This document shows positions 21,626 through 34,440 of a stretch of 64,000 nucleotides of DNA, piece by piece; positions within the stretch are counted from its first letter, which is position 1; each line of letters opens with the position of its first letter. The DNA comes from Acanthosepion pharaonis. Its lineage: Eukaryota; Mollusca; Cephalopoda; Sepiida; Sepiidae. Both the position numbers and the translations under genes were made by a program. The notes under the pieces are model-generated. The model was not told where the DNA came from. It searched no databases and saw only the letters and a list, made by a program, of their open reading frames with translations. The stretch covers positions 2,563,001 to 2,627,000 of the forward strand of contig CAHIKZ030000247.1 of assembly GCA_903632075.3 (NCBI GenBank). Reading direction: 5' to 3'.

Positions 21626-21983
21626 CAGTATATCTAGGATTTAGTATTATATGTAGATTCAGGTATCTATTGGGGAGAGATTATGAAACATACTTTGCAG
21701 ATAAACTGTTAAAATCTGTAAGTAACATATTTTCTTCTAGTGAAATATATTAGTTATTTTATGCAATTAAAGTGCAAATATTCTTTGCAGTATTTCCACT
21801 AGTTTTCCTAGTCTATGTAATTATACAATAAATTTGTTAAGTTATAAGTTACCTCCCTTTTTTGTCATGAGGTTTTGACTTGAAGCAGTCTATTCTTATA
21901 TACATTTGCCTTCATACTCATAACCTGATAAACAGACATTATATAACAAATCATTTCAATCATTCCTATTTTATGTTGGTGAT

Positions 21984-22380
21984 GCTTATGGCTATGCCAC
22001 ATTGAAACACCAGTTCCTATACAATCACTGAAGTTAAGCAACATCAAACCTGGTCAGTACCTGGTTGGGGATACCAGGTGCTATAAGCTTGGATGTGCAG
22101 GTGATGTAATGGGTAATGGCATGAAATTGTTAATCAGAGAGCTGAGTTTCAATTCCACTTGGGTTTGTTATAATCACTTACATGCCCTTGTGAAAAGTTA
22201 TGAATCCTCCTCTTCTCCTCCCAGCTATGGGTTAATTAGTAAGGCTTGTATCACTAAATCATTATTATCTCCAAAAAAAATTCTTATAATCTAAAAACAT
22301 ATTTTCTGACTTTAAATAACCTACAAAGGGTTGATAAGTGATAAAGACGAATCAATCAATCAATTGAATAAATTGTGTAC
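21984..22380 (+). mobile_element. 5S rRNA-headed SINE, copy 1
   Basis: Positions 21984-22090 are a decayed 5S rRNA copy: CACTGAAGTTAAGCAACATC is the 5S core and GGGGATACCAGGTGCTATAA is its 3' end, with CpG-type changes and a small deletion. It runs directly into a tRNA-like body (GTGATGTAATGGGTAATGG and GAGTTTCAATTCCAC) and a conserved 3' part ending CTTTAAATAACCTACAAAGG and CAATCAATCAATTG. The same joint occurs at 45481-45845. Confidence 0.7.
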
Positions 22381-22599
22381 AAGATTTCCAAATATTTGAA
22401 AGATAAGATTTAATGATGTTCATGTATAAGGTTTTACCAATTAATCAACCAAACCTTTTCTCAATAAAATTCCATCATCTTTTAAATAATTAATTTTCAA
22501 TTCTTTTCAAATGGTAATTTTGCAAAGAACAATTTTCATTTTGAAAAATACCTATTTGTAGGTCCTCATAGGTATTTAATAAACTTAGACTGTGAGTGC

Positions 22600-23530
22600 A
22601 GTAATTCACTGTATAGAACAAATTGAGTATCTATACAAAAATAGAAAGGGGTGTGTGACAAGGATGCATCATCTACTCAAATTTATTCAACCTCCACAAC
22701 AATGCTATCCTAAGTGAACAGGATTTATTATTGGTGGACATAATCTTAAGAATATAAAATATGCTGATGATACTGTGTTGATGACCAACTCATAAAGAAA
22801 ACTTCAGGACCTCCTAGACAGAATGGTAGAAGAAAGTGAGAAAAAAGGACTAGCAGTCAACTACAAGAAGACAGAAATTACGGTCATTAGCAAGAGAAAA
22901 AGCTCAAGATGCGAGTTACAAAAAGGCAGTGTAAACACCAAGCAGGTGCAGAAGTTCAAGTATCTGGGAAGCATTTTAAAAGAGGATGGAAAATGTGACA
23001 CAGAGATCTGAACATGCATTGAACTAGCAAAAGAAGCATTCCAAAAGCTAATCTAGCTCCTGAGGAATGAAAAAATTTGTTAGAAATAAACTAAAAAGTC
23101 TTGGATTGCTATGTGATATCCATCCTCTTAGATGGCAGTGAATGTGGGACAATCTCCCCCATGAATGAGAAAAATACTAGAAGTAGCATAAATGTGGTTC
23201 TACAGAAGGATACTGAAAATTCTATGGACAGAGTGAGTAAGAAACACGGATGTCTTAAAGAAAATGGCACCAGAAAGAACACTTATACTCAAAACTCAGA
23301 AAAGACAGCTGAAATCCCTTGGACACATAATGAGAAAGGAGGACTTGCCAAACCTAACCATCATGGAACATAGTGAGGTTAAGGGAGATGGGGGAATGCA
23401 GCTAGATGAGCTTGTGTGAATGGATGTCAGAATGGGAAGCTGGGACCTTAGCAAAGGGAGAAAAACTGCTGAGTGACACATGAGATAGAAAGTTTTGAGG
23501 GGACGTGCCACATAGGAGAAGAAGAAGAAT
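22600..23530 (+). pseudogene. LINE reverse transcriptase C-terminal half (decayed)
   Basis: The frame shows the RT active-site block YADDTVLMTNS at about 22760, followed by MVEESEKKGLAVNYKKTE and VQKFKYLGSILKEDGKCD, then in shifted frames GSECGTIS, GHIMRKE and a 3' end with AAGAAGAAGAATGG. This is the endonuclease-RT type of LINE common in invertebrates. Stops and frameshifts interrupt it and the N-terminal endonuclease is absent. Confidence 0.75.
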
Positions 23531-24409
23531 GGTTTGATAGAATAGTGTGTGGGATTGTTCCACCTTATCAGTCAATGGACTTTGATTAGCACTGCCAGCT
23601 GACATTCTATTTAGGACTATAAAATGAAGGAACATAAATTTTTCATCTGGAAATGCTTAATTTCTAATAACTACATGGTATATCACTCTCTTACACATGC
23701 ACACTCACTACAACTAATCCCATAAATGTTTTTCTTCTTTTTTTTAATTAACTGTTTACACATAAATAACATTTTCTCTTTCTTTTCATTTGGAAAGTAT
23801 GTTGTTATAAAAATGTAAGCCTAATAATCCTGTGTTGAATTCCTTTATTTTGAAAAATAGCAACTGCATCTGTTACAAAGCAGTACCTTTCCCCTACAAA
23901 CTTATAAATCATTACTCCTTGCAAGATATCCTACTAGTTTCAGATAAGTTTGGTACAAGGTCACCAGTACAAAGCACCCAAGGATAAAGAATAGTCTGAT
24001 AGAATAGTTCAGTAACTATGACAAAATGTAATTTTGCATGTCTTTATACTTGCATTTACAAAACAAATTTCCATATTTTTTCAATTGTCAGCTATTTTGA
24101 TAAAATGCTATTTGGTATTTAAATCTGTTCAAAGTTGTATTAATTATTAAAAAAATCCATACAATTAGCAGATAGATAAAGTTTTAAAAATGCTCATAAT
24201 AGTAGAAGGATCAATAGCTAGATACATAAACATGACACAGGCTGCATTCTTTGTTTTAGAAAGAGAAAATGCATCTTGATTAAAAAGACTGCACTATAAA
24301 AAAAGAAATGTCTCTTCTCTAAGACAAGCATAAGAAGCAAGAATAACAAGTCACTTGATATGGTATAATGGGAAGTATATAAATCTTTTCTGTTTTTTTC
24401 AGTCATTTC
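23531..24409. other. Unannotated intronic sequence
   Basis: No recognised feature. Confidence 0.4.
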
Positions 24410-24960
24410 ACCACAAATAATCCAATAAAACCACTAAGATGCAAGGTGTTACTGAGTGGGAGATAATATGAGAAAAAAAAAAAGAGTGAACAATAAAAGA
24501 ACAGGAATTAAGAAGATAGAAAGTAATGATTGACATTGCATTTCAATTTTTGGAGATCAAACTTGACTGGAAAGCAATAAGCTGGAAGAGAGTTCCACAA
24601 GCAAGAAGTGCAAGAAAAGAAACTGTTAGCATAGAAGTTACAATTACATTTAGCCATTCCAGCTGTAGAATAATGAGATCTAGTACTGCACTTAAATTTG
24701 TAAAGTCTCGGTACCTTAGAGGAGAGTTCATTAGAACAATTACCATGAAAGTATTTACAGAAAAGGCACAGGGAAGCTATGCTAAAGTGGTGGGAAGGTA
24801 ACTGAAGCTGAGATGGCAAGTCATGACCAATAACATTGCAAATTCTCTTTTGGATTTTATCAAGAATCTCTAAATACATAGCAGAAGCACCAGACCAGAT
24901 ATGGCAACAATATTCATAGCAAGGACAATGGTAAACTTATATATGTGTAAGATTTATATT
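24410..24960 (-). mobile_element. CR1-like LINE 3' end (copy C)
   Basis: The minus-strand frame reads LEILDKIQKRICNVIGHDL, FSIASLCLFCKYFHGNCSD, FYANSFFSCTS and LWNSLPAYCFPVKFDLQK, the best preserved C-terminus of this LINE family in the window. The 3' UTR follows to about 24410 with ATCTTAGTGGTTTTATTGG. Confidence 0.75.
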
Positions 24961-26050
24961 TATTTGTTTTATTTATGCTTTTAATTTATTAATTTTTGGC
25001 AATGTTTAACCCACATACCTGCAAAAAAAAAAACATGTGTCAAAAGGATGGTTATTCCCTTGACACCGCTATTACTGTATACAGTTTTGAGTTCCTTGGA
25101 AAGGTTTATTTACAAGATTATCAAAATATGTGAACCAAGTACAATATTTATTATTTACCTTTTATAAAAATTTATCGTTTACCATTTTATAAAGAAATAC
25201 ATTTGAAAAGAAATCTTTTTAATCAAGAATTTATAAAAAATTACAAAATGATAAAAATATGTAAGAGGAAGAAATGCACTCAACCTATTTTAGTGAGTTT
25301 ATATAGTGAGAGCAAATGAAAGAAGTATTTGGAAAATGAATTTTCTTTTCAATATTTATCATTACACTTACTTGTCATTATGCATTTATTTAAATTTATT
25401 TAAATTTTCTTGTTCAGATATTTTTATAAATATGAATAAAAAATTATTTCCATATTTATTTCTTTATAAAAAGGTAAATAATAAACCTTTCATTATAGCT
25501 GATTCAAATATTTTTATAATCTTGTAAATATAAAATTATTCTTGTAAATAAGTAATCTAAAAAAAATAAACAGCATTTAACATCTTTGTTGTCAATTCTT
25601 AAGAATAAAGAAAAGGTATAAATCTACTTTCATATGTTTTGGTTTTATTAAAATTCAAATCATTGGTATTTAAAGCAATAAACATTGCTGAAGGAGTCAA
25701 AGGTGTATACAGTAATAGTGGTGTTAAGAGAATAACCATTTTTTTTTTTGCAGCTACAAATGTTAAACATTGCTGTTTTTTTCTTTTTATGTTATCAAGA
25801 TTTTAAAGTAATAAAATGTATTATGAATATAAATTGTAATAGAAACTCTTTTTATGAAAACCCAACTCTTGAATAATATAACAATAATTTTTCCCCTCAA
25901 CTGCCATATCTGCAATGAAATGTCATGAATAGATGGTAAGGATTTTTAAATATTTTAAATTGAACAGTTTAAAGTAAATTTGATATGAAGAAACTTAATT
26001 CATTGCCTTCAAAAATGATTAAGTATCCAATTATTATCCATTGTTGCTTG
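24961..26050. other. Unannotated intronic sequence
   Basis: Very AT-rich, with short open frames only; nothing recognised. Confidence 0.4.
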
Positions 26051-26054
26051 GAAA

Positions 26055-26640
26055 GGTAGTTCTCTGTGTCATTCTAGATAATTTTTCTCACCAGAATCTA
26101 TCTTACACATTTATACATCTACTATAAGATCCATGCATTGAATATTGTTGTTACATCTGATCTGGTGCTTCTGCTATATATTTAGAGATTCTTGAAGAAG
26201 AATCTGCAATGTTATTGATCCTGACCTGTCATTTCAGCTTCAATCATTTTCCCATAATGTAGCTTCCCTGTACCTTTTCTATAAATACTTTCATGGTACT
26301 AGACTTTATGAAGTGCAGTACTAGATTGGTGGTAAGGTCTCCTTTTACAGTTGGAATGGTTAGATATAACTATAAGTTCTATGTTAAGAGTTTCTTCTCA
26401 CACTTATCACTTATGGAACTCTCTTCCAGCTTTTTGCTTTCCAGTCAACTTTGATCTTCAAAAATTTAAATTCAATGTCAGTCATTATCTTCTGTCTTCT
26501 TAATATCCTGTTCTTTTATTGTTCTCTCTCGGTAGTGTTTTATTTTCTCATATTCTCTCATATTCAGTAACCCTTTGCATTTTAGTGGCTTCATTGTCTT
26601 GCTTAGGGTGAAATGATTAAAAAAGAATTTCCATGAAATT
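26055..26640 (+). mobile_element. CR1-like LINE 3' end (copy D)
   Basis: Same family as 24410-24960 in plus orientation, with many stops. The shared 3' UTR (TTTTAGTGGCTTCATTGTCT) ends in an A-rich tail at about 26625. Confidence 0.7.
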
Positions 26641-27055
26641 TCAATTTCAATAGCAGAAGGATATTATTTTTCCATAAATGTTTACATAATTTTTTTTCTA
26701 CCTCCCACTGAGCTGAGTTTTTAAATCCTACAAAAATCAAGCATATTATAATTGACAGGATTATAGTAGAGAGCCTATTTAATGTCAGTATTTAGAAGGA
26801 AGATATAGATATTAGAACATCAATTTTGCTTAAGATCATTATATAATTTAGATTTAAAACCAAAGGCTTTCTTCTGTAATACAGGTTCTAGCAGCTAATA
26901 TCTAGAAATTAATAATACAGAGCGCTATGGATAAATTGTCATCTAAATTATGCAAAAATGAAAATAACACTGGCATCTCATTTTAACAGATATATTTACT
27001 AAAATTACACCAAAATATCTTGAAATACTAAAGAGTAAAATTATTCAATAAAATA
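26641..27055. other. Unannotated intronic sequence
   Basis: No recognised feature. Confidence 0.4.
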
Positions 27056-27706
27056 GCCATTGGCTTCAATCACAGCCTCCAAACAACATCAGAATCTCCT
27101 GTAACTCTTCTGGACAGTCTCCTTGTTTAAGTTGGTGAATGCTACCATAATCCATGCTGTCAGTTCATCTTTGGTGTTACAAGGAGTTTTGTTGGTCTCT
27201 CGCTCAGTTGTGCCTCACACATAATAATCAAGGGGGTTGCAATCTGGGGAGTTAGGTGGCCAGATGTAAGGGGTGATGAGGTTACAGAAATTGTCTGACA
27301 GTCATGACTGGGTTCTCCTGCTTTTGTGGCATGGTGCAGAGTGCTGTTGCCAGATATAGAGTCTTCCATCAAGCACTCTCTTGATCCAGGGCAGCACTAC
27401 TTCTTCAAAGCACTTGATGTAAGTCTTTGTGTTAAGTCTGAGGCCCTCACCAACAAATTCAAGAGTTCTTTTCTTATCAGAATGATCAGAGTGAGTTTTC
27501 TGAGTTGCTGTACCTTTGTAATTATCATTAAACTCATCCAACTCTTTCCGAATCTTCTGCACTGTTCTCAGATTGACATCCAAACACTCTGAAATATTCA
27601 TATTGGAGCTTCTGGTGTGAATGCAAAGCAGTACAACATGCTGTTTCAAAATTTCTGGCAGAGTGAATTCAGCCATGGTACTCTTTTTCTCACAGATGGT
27701 GCCCAA
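27055..27706 (-). pseudogene. Internally deleted Tc1/IS630-like transposase
   Basis: Transcribed right to left. An N-terminal HTH region (MAEFTLPEILKQHVV, then LDVNLRTVQKIRKELDEF) is joined after KKRTLEFV directly to the late catalytic region (GEGLRLNTKTYIKC, PWIKRV, WQQHSAPCHKS), so the central part with the first catalytic Asp is missing. The second Asp is His in WQQHSAP. The C-terminus continues in another frame (IWPPNSPD, NPLDYYV, CNTKDELTAWI, EAVIEANGYFIE) with a TGA inside. No terminal repeats were identified. Confidence 0.75.
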
Positions 27707-28475
27707 CTGGCCCTACTATACTGTGCAGTTGACAAAATCAAAAACAAACAACGCACTTGCACAAAATTGAAAATATAAAATGGCGACAATTTACCCATCG
27801 CATCCTGTAGCCTGCTGCTTATTCCAGTTATATTTAACAATAAGTCACTCTAGAGCACAGTGCCATGAAAGACTATTGTCTGATCAGGCAATTATTAATC
27901 TATTTATTGTTAGAAAATGCCACCTGTTTGACCCTTAGATATTAATCAAAAGCGTGAGTGTTAGTCTTTGTTCTTACAAAGATCATTCAGGCTAGGAATG
28001 ACCTCGTTCAAAACTCAAAACATTACTAGTGAAATCTAATAAGCATGACTTTGCCTCACTACATTAAAAAGTTGGCAAAACTCCAATACAGTGCGTGTTA
28101 AGAATATAAAATTTTTCAGACAAATTTGATCCAAAGCACCTCAAAGTTTTTAGCAACTAGAACATTTTATAAGCTTCAACATAAAAGTTGCTTTATGTAT
28201 TTTATTCAAATTTCTTTTAATGCCATGTCTCTTCAGGTGAAAGGTGATTATGACTCTCTCTATATTCCATTTTTCTTTATTATCTGTGAATTGCCATGCA
28301 TTCTTGGAAAAGATAGGAAAGTGGTTTCCTGTTACCTTCTCCACACTTTTGAATTCAAAGTTTACTTTCTTGCAAACTTGTTGCCATCCATGGCTAGAAA
28401 GTTCAGCCTAATCTACTATTTAACCCAAATTTGAGATAAGAAGAGATGGATAAAGTGGAACAATTATATTGAATC
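27707..28475. other. Intron sequence with an unassigned open stretch
   Basis: A 102-codon plus-strand frame at 28126-28434 has no recognisable domain; it directly precedes LINE copy E and may be its decayed upstream part. Confidence 0.35.
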
Positions 28476-28479
28476 AATT

Positions 28480-29150
28480 GCTATGTCTGCTGCAGACAAA
28501 GTTTGTTCATTGTGTTATGCCAGACAATTTTTCTCACCAGAATCTATCTTGCACATTTATAAATCATCCATGCATTGAATATTGCTGCCACCTCTGGTCT
28601 GGTAGTCCTTCTATATATCTTGAGATGCTTGACAAAATCAAAAGTAGAATCATGTTATCAATTCTGACTTAGTATCTCAGCTTCAGTCATTTTCCCACCT
28701 CAATAATGTGTCTTTTCTATAAATATTTTCATGGTAATTGTTCTGATGATGAACTTTTCTCTTTGGTACCTGGACTTCATGAATAATACTAGATTGGCAG
28801 CTAGGTCTCATCACTTTACTGCTGAAATAGTTAGATATGACCGCAAGATCAATTCTAATATTTTTTTCATTGTTATCTGTCTTTTTGAAACCTGTTTTTT
28901 TTTATTGCTCTTTCTCCTCACTAATGTTTTTTTCATTTTCATTCACTCTTTTGTATCTTAGTGACTTTATTGCCTTGCTTGGGATTATATGATGTAAAAA
29001 AAGAAAAATGCTTTTCTTAAGAGCATTTGCATGAAAGTTTATTGCCCTTTCTCCTCTAGGTTGTTATTTTCTTTCACTTTCAGTAACTTGCATTTTAGTG
29101 GCTTTATCTCCTTGCTTGGGGTGAAATAATTTAAAAAAAAGAAGAAAAAT
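28480..29150 (+). mobile_element. CR1-like LINE 3' end (copy E) with a second tail
   Basis: FFSPESILHIYKSS and IEYCCHLWSGSPSIYLEMLD mark ORF2 sequence, followed by the shared 3' UTR (ATCTTAGTGACTTTATTGCC) and A-rich end near 29000. A second copy of the UTR end (TTTTAGTGGCTTTATCTCC) lies at 29080-29150, so two tails are in tandem. Confidence 0.65.
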
Positions 29151-29404
29151 GCCTTTCCCAAGTGTCTTTGTGCAAAAGTAAACACAACAGACTAACTCTG
29201 AATTTAAACTTGGCTCATGGAATCCACTTTTTGTGGATATCTGTTACACTACACCTACATCCATTTGATTATAATAATATTTTATGAAAACTTGTCTGAA
29301 CCAAAGATATGCAATGAAAATGAAAATATTTTACATTTCTTTATACCGAAGAAATAATTTTTAGAGAAAAAGATATTAAACAAGCATGGTACCACAAAAG
29401 TGTG

Positions 29405-30395
29405 TGTGGGTGGTCGAAATCAAATGTTATAAATAGGGGCGTAAATCAGATGTGCTATAAGTAGGTGGCTAAATCAGATGTTATAAATAGGAGCCTAAAT
29501 CAGATATGCTATAAGTAGGTGTCTAAATCAGATGTTATAAATAGGGGCCTAAATCAGATGTGCTATAAGTAGGTGGCTAAATCAGATGTTATAAATAGGA
29601 GCCTAAATCAGATATGCTATAAGTAGGTGGCTAAATCAAATGTTTTAAATAGGGGCCTAAATCAGATGTGCTATAAGTAGGTGGCTAAATCAGATGTTAT
29701 AAATAGGGGCCTAAATCAGATGTGCTATAAGTAGGTGGCTAAATCAAATGTTATAAATAGGGGCCTAAATCAGATGTGCTATAAGTAGGTGGCTAAATCA
29801 AATGTTGCAGCTAGGGGCCTAAATCAGATGTGCTATAAGTCGGTGGCTAAATCAGATGTTATAAATAGGGGCCTAAATCAGATGTTATAAATAGGGGGCT
29901 AAATCAGATGTGCTATAAGTAGGTGGCTAAATCAAATGTTATAAATAGGGGCCTAAATCAGATGTGCTATAAGTAGGTGGCTAAATCAAATGTTATAAAT
30001 AGGGGCCTAAATCAGATATGCTATAAGTAGGTGGCTAAATCAGATGTTATAAATAGGGGCCTAAATCAGATGTGTTATAAGTAGGTGGCTAAATCAAATG
30101 TTATAAATAGGGGCCTAAATCTGATGTGTTATAAGTAGGTGGCTAAATCAAATGTTATAAATTAAATCTGATGTGTTAAATAGGTGGCTAAATCAGATGT
30201 TATAAATATAAATCAGATGTGCTATAAGTAGGCTAAATCAGATGTTATAAATAGGGGCCTAAATCAGATATGCTATAAGTATGTGTCTAAATCAAATGTT
30301 ATAAATAGGGGCCTAAATCAGATGTGCTATAAATAGGTGGCTAAATCAGATGTTATAAATAGGGGGCTAAATCAGATATTAAAAGTAGAGAAGTT
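29405..30395. repeat. Minisatellite, 54-bp period made of two related half-units
   Basis: About 18 copies. Each period pairs a 26-nt half CTAAATCAGATGTTATAAAT+AGGGGC with a 28-nt half CTAAATCAGATGTGCTATAA+GTAGGTGG. The order alternates strictly through most of the array. At about 29870-29900 two like halves are adjacent, and at 30150-30240 units are shortened. Each first half contains TATAAATAG. Confidence 0.95.
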
Positions 30396-30654
30396 AAATC
30401 AAATATTCACTTTGAATGATTCCTGGTTCTATATTTTTATCTGATCCTCTCATCAAATGGATATTTTTGCAGGTCGTCTCTTAATCTATTGTAAACATTT
30501 TTCATTTTGATTTTAAATATACAATTTAGGTAGGGTTGCTTGTACTTATTTTCTGAAATGAATCCTATAGACCTTTTTCTATATATGACATATCAGTCAA
30601 TCTGTTAAGTCTCATGTCTCTTTTGATACATGACTGACTAGGAAGAATATTTCC

Positions 30655-30875
30655 CTTAGTAGGTACCTGTTTCTATCTGCTGGTTGCCAACCAAGGGTAT
30701 AGGACACAGTCTGTCCTGCTATTCAACCCATAACTGGGGGAGAGAAGAGATGGATTCATACCTTTCCCAAGAATATTTGCATGTCAGTGAAGGTAACAAA
30801 CCCAACTGGAATTTGAACACAGCTCTCCAATTTCTCATGCTGAGCTGTTATCCATTACACCACACTGCACATTCA
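30655..30875 (-). mobile_element. tRNA-like SINE S1, short copy
   Basis: Minus-strand head GTGTAATGGATAACAGCTC and a box B-like part, then body text TCTGTCCTGCTATT (plus strand) shared with the copies at 9.5 and 39 kb. Confidence 0.6.
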
Positions 30876-32869
30876 AAGACTCGTGAAATTTTAGAAGCTA
30901 TTGTTTAAAATAAGAGAAAACTGAAAATTAAATTTTCTCATTTATTTTGAAGATCAATTGTAATAATGATTTTAGACAAATGATACAATAGCCTTGTTAT
31001 AGACTGAAGCCATGGAGACAACTTTAGTCTTGTATTTAGTACTCAGTTCTAGCAAAAAGTGGGTATTTCAGCCTGTCTGCACTGGCTGTTATTAAAAATT
31101 ATAATGAGAACAGAGTTATCTTTGCCTATTTTATACCCACACATTCTACCAGCCAATCATTTGGCACTAAAAATGTCAGTGTTAAACTCATTTGCATTGT
31201 GATTCTGTTAAATAAAAATGTGCTGAATGACTCTGGAGCTATCTCTTTAGACGTAAAGTTAACATTTTGAACCAAGTTAAGCAGATTCTTCCTTTAAGAA
31301 AAGTTTGGTTTCACAAGCTCAACTATAAGCTTGCAGTTGCCTGTTTTTCTTCTTGTGTATTTGTTGTTTATAAATCTATTAATTAATACCTTCTGTAATG
31401 ACAAAAGTATGCAGGTGTAGGCTTTAAGAAAGCTTTATTCATCTGAGTATACAAGGTTTGCGTATAGTGTCCTTTTATAGTACCAGTAAACAGAAATAGC
31501 TCTCTCAAAGAAGAGAGTAACAAAATAAGGGGATACCACTCTTGATTATTCATAACACCCTTATGTCTATTTGTTCTTTCACCTGTTAAATTTTTCCCAC
31601 TTGTATGAATCAACTCATTTACACATGAAAATAGAATATTATAGCATTCTGGATATCTTTGTCTTGTCACAAAACTAACATTACTCAAACTGTTAGTTTT
31701 TAACTTTGAATTTATTTAAATAAATATTAAACCATTTTGCTATTTATTGATTGAAATTAGTTAATCAATAACAAGTAGACATTCAACAATATGGAGAGAG
31801 GTGACAAAACAATTACTAGTTTAGTGAAGCAGCATGTTTGATATAAACAGAAAACAAGGTAACTTTATGTCTCAGTTAGTTAAGCATTAAATTCATTCAC
31901 TGAAGCAAAACATTCCTTCATCTATTGAGAATTTTAACGCAAACAGGATTCAACCTGAGCAACATTGTTCCATCTACCTAATCTGAGTTACTTTAGACAC
32001 TTGGGCTTTAACATATATGTTATATATCAAATATTATTTGAGAGCTAACAAGTCACATGCCATTTGCCAAGTAAAATTTAAATTAGCATTCTGAAATATC
32101 AATACCTTTGTGGACTAATATTTTAACATAAAACATGAATAAAGCTTGACTGAAAAAATCTATGAAAATCATGCGGAGAGAAACCTGACTTTTTTAAAAG
32201 CATTATTTTAGTAGTGCAATATAGATCTTCATTTTAGTTCTGTAAAGGAAAGTTTTGATTCTAATTTAAAAAACTTTTCTCACGGGTTGATACAAAAGAG
32301 CCCAACACCATGTTAACCCTTATGTGATTTTTCCATTTGTCTACCAAAGAACTAATCACTAGATGGCATTATATGACAAACTATGTAAACAAAAGAGTAT
32401 AAAATTTTCTTTTTTTCATTTCAGTCATGTGATGCCTTAGAGATAGGACATGTCTTGTCTCCCCATTCAGCTTTGGTTACCAGTAAACTTAATGTCAAAC
32501 TGAATACAACAAAGCATAGTACACAAAATACAATGCCCTGGGTTTACTTGACAACATACATATATACATAGCTAATTCTAACAAACTGACAGAGAACTGA
32601 ACAGAATCCAAAGTTAATGTTTATGTGAAAGCCTGTTTAGATTATCTGTGAATCTGTTAACAAAAACTGGTTGGAAATTTTATCAACTGCAAAATAAATG
32701 AATTTAACATTTATGTACTTCATTTACAAAATACAAGAATGGAAATGGTTTCTTAGTGTTAAAACAGCCTCTCTCAAAATAATAATGGAAGCTAAATGAG
32801 AACAAGATAATAAAACAAAATAAGAATGCAATGGTGTTAGGTTACCAGTTTGTTATGTGAATCAGCAGT
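30876..32869. other. Unannotated intron 1 sequence
   Basis: About 2 kb without recognisable coding, repeat or RNA signal. A 101-codon minus-strand frame at 31383-31688 has no known domain. Confidence 0.4.
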
Positions 32870-33195
32870 TTATAGCAGTGTTGAAGGACTGTGTGGGTGG
32901 GTATAATTGGGAGTGGCTTGAAATGAGAAATCAGAGAGTCGAGTTCAAATTACGGTTAGGTTTGTTGCATTCACTTATGTACAAATACACTTGAGAATGG
33001 TGTTAATCAATCTCCTCCCACAGCTATGGGTTAAATAGTAGGAATTGTATCTAGAAAAATCAATGTTATTCTTGAAACCTTGTTAATATAATCCCTCACA
33101 ATAACAAATGATTCTTGCAATCCAACATATATTTTGGCTTTAAATAAACCACAAAGGGTTGATAAACCATGAAAAACAAGTCACTCAATCAATAT
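32870..33195 (+). mobile_element. SINE with tRNA-like body (no 5S head)
   Basis: Shares the body and 3' end of the 5S-headed SINEs (GAGAGTCGAGTTCAAATTA, CTATGGGTTAAATAGTAGG, CTTTAAATAAACCACAAAGG, CAATCAATAT), but the upstream part is not 5S-like. Confidence 0.6.
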
Positions 33196-34194
33196 ATTGG
33201 TGTTGACTCATTTGGTGAAGAGGTATATATTCATGTGTTGGATGGCGATATACATTTATATGATAGGTTGCAGTGGAGATATTGTGGATGCATGAAGTTT
33301 TTTTGTTTTTTTTTAACAGGAGGCAGAATACTGATAGTATTGTCTTCTATGCAGCATGTGGTTCATTGTGGACTAAGAAACCCCCCCCTCACGCACACTG
33401 GAGAAGAAAAAAGTCGCAGCTTATCTCTATGGCATCTTGCTACAGAAGTCATCATGTCATAATAGCATTGCCTTGTTTGTTGAAGAGGGATATTTTTATT
33501 GCATTGGACACACACACAGACATACACACACATATATAACTAAAATAATGAAAATCTTAGTAATCCGTATGGATAATCCCAAGGAGGATGAAATCCAGAG
33601 AACTCAGTGTTAAATCAGAATGATTAATTCAATGAAAACAGACAACTTTAAGGGTCCATTGGTTATAATTTATTTCCCCAGGAAATTTCTTTTTCCCTGC
33701 CTCATCATACCACACTTTAAAGGGTGAAAAAATGAATTTAAATTTACATATACATTTTTTTATACACTTTTGAGGGGTAGTTTTAAGTTGATGTAATGGT
33801 GATATAAAAAGAGAAATAAAGATGTAAGAAATCAGAAGTAGATTAAGGGTTTTAAGGAAAGAAAGGGGAATAGAGATTTGGAAAGGGAAATTAAGAGAAT
33901 TAATGTATCTGGACATATTGTGGCTAATTTGGAAAGACTCAGATTTTTAGATTTTTCCGTTAACGCTTGACAGTAATTTAAGTGTTTTAATTTTTCAACA
34001 AATTAAACTAGGGAATAAATATAATTTGAATATAAGATCAATAAACAAAAAAATATTACTATTAATATTCTTAATATTGTGAATAACAGTTAAGGAGTAA
34101 TTAAAGTCTAAGTCTTCAAATCTAATTTAAAAAATATTTCAAAATGAAACAAGATTTAAAGGTAATAATAATAAAGGTAATAATAAAATATTAT

Positions 34195-34198
<4 letters not shown>
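33196..34198. other. Unannotated intron 1 sequence
   Basis: Two overlapping plus-strand frames at 33169-33539 have no domain. The segment AGTAATCCGTATGG at about 33560 also occurs near 9985. Nothing else recognised. Confidence 0.4.

Positions 34199-34248
<50 letters not shown>
34199..34248. repeat. (TA)n microsatellite
   Basis: Pure TA run. Confidence 0.95.
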
Positions 34249-34249
<1 letters not shown>

Positions 34250-34440
34250 ACTGGTAATAATCCATTGGTATATAATCCAAGTGAATCCTAATAATATATA
34301 ATATAAAATATTAAAACTGATCCACAAAGAGAGCTCAGTGTATTTATTCTAATAGGGCATATAAATTACATACAATAAGAATAAAAATTACCTCATAGTT
34401 ATGACCATTTCACCTTATGAATTAAGATTTATTTGTAAGG

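Noticed and set aside
28126..28434. 102-codon plus-strand ORF as a host exon
   Set aside because: Opposite strand to the gene, no domain, and it directly precedes a LINE fragment.
29405..30395. Possible CRISPR-like array
   Set aside because: Units are contiguous 26/28-nt halves without unique spacers, and the genome is animal; it is a minisatellite.
33169..33539. Two overlapping plus-strand ORFs
   Set aside because: Low-complexity ends and no recognisable domain; the upstream ATG lies in a SINE tail.
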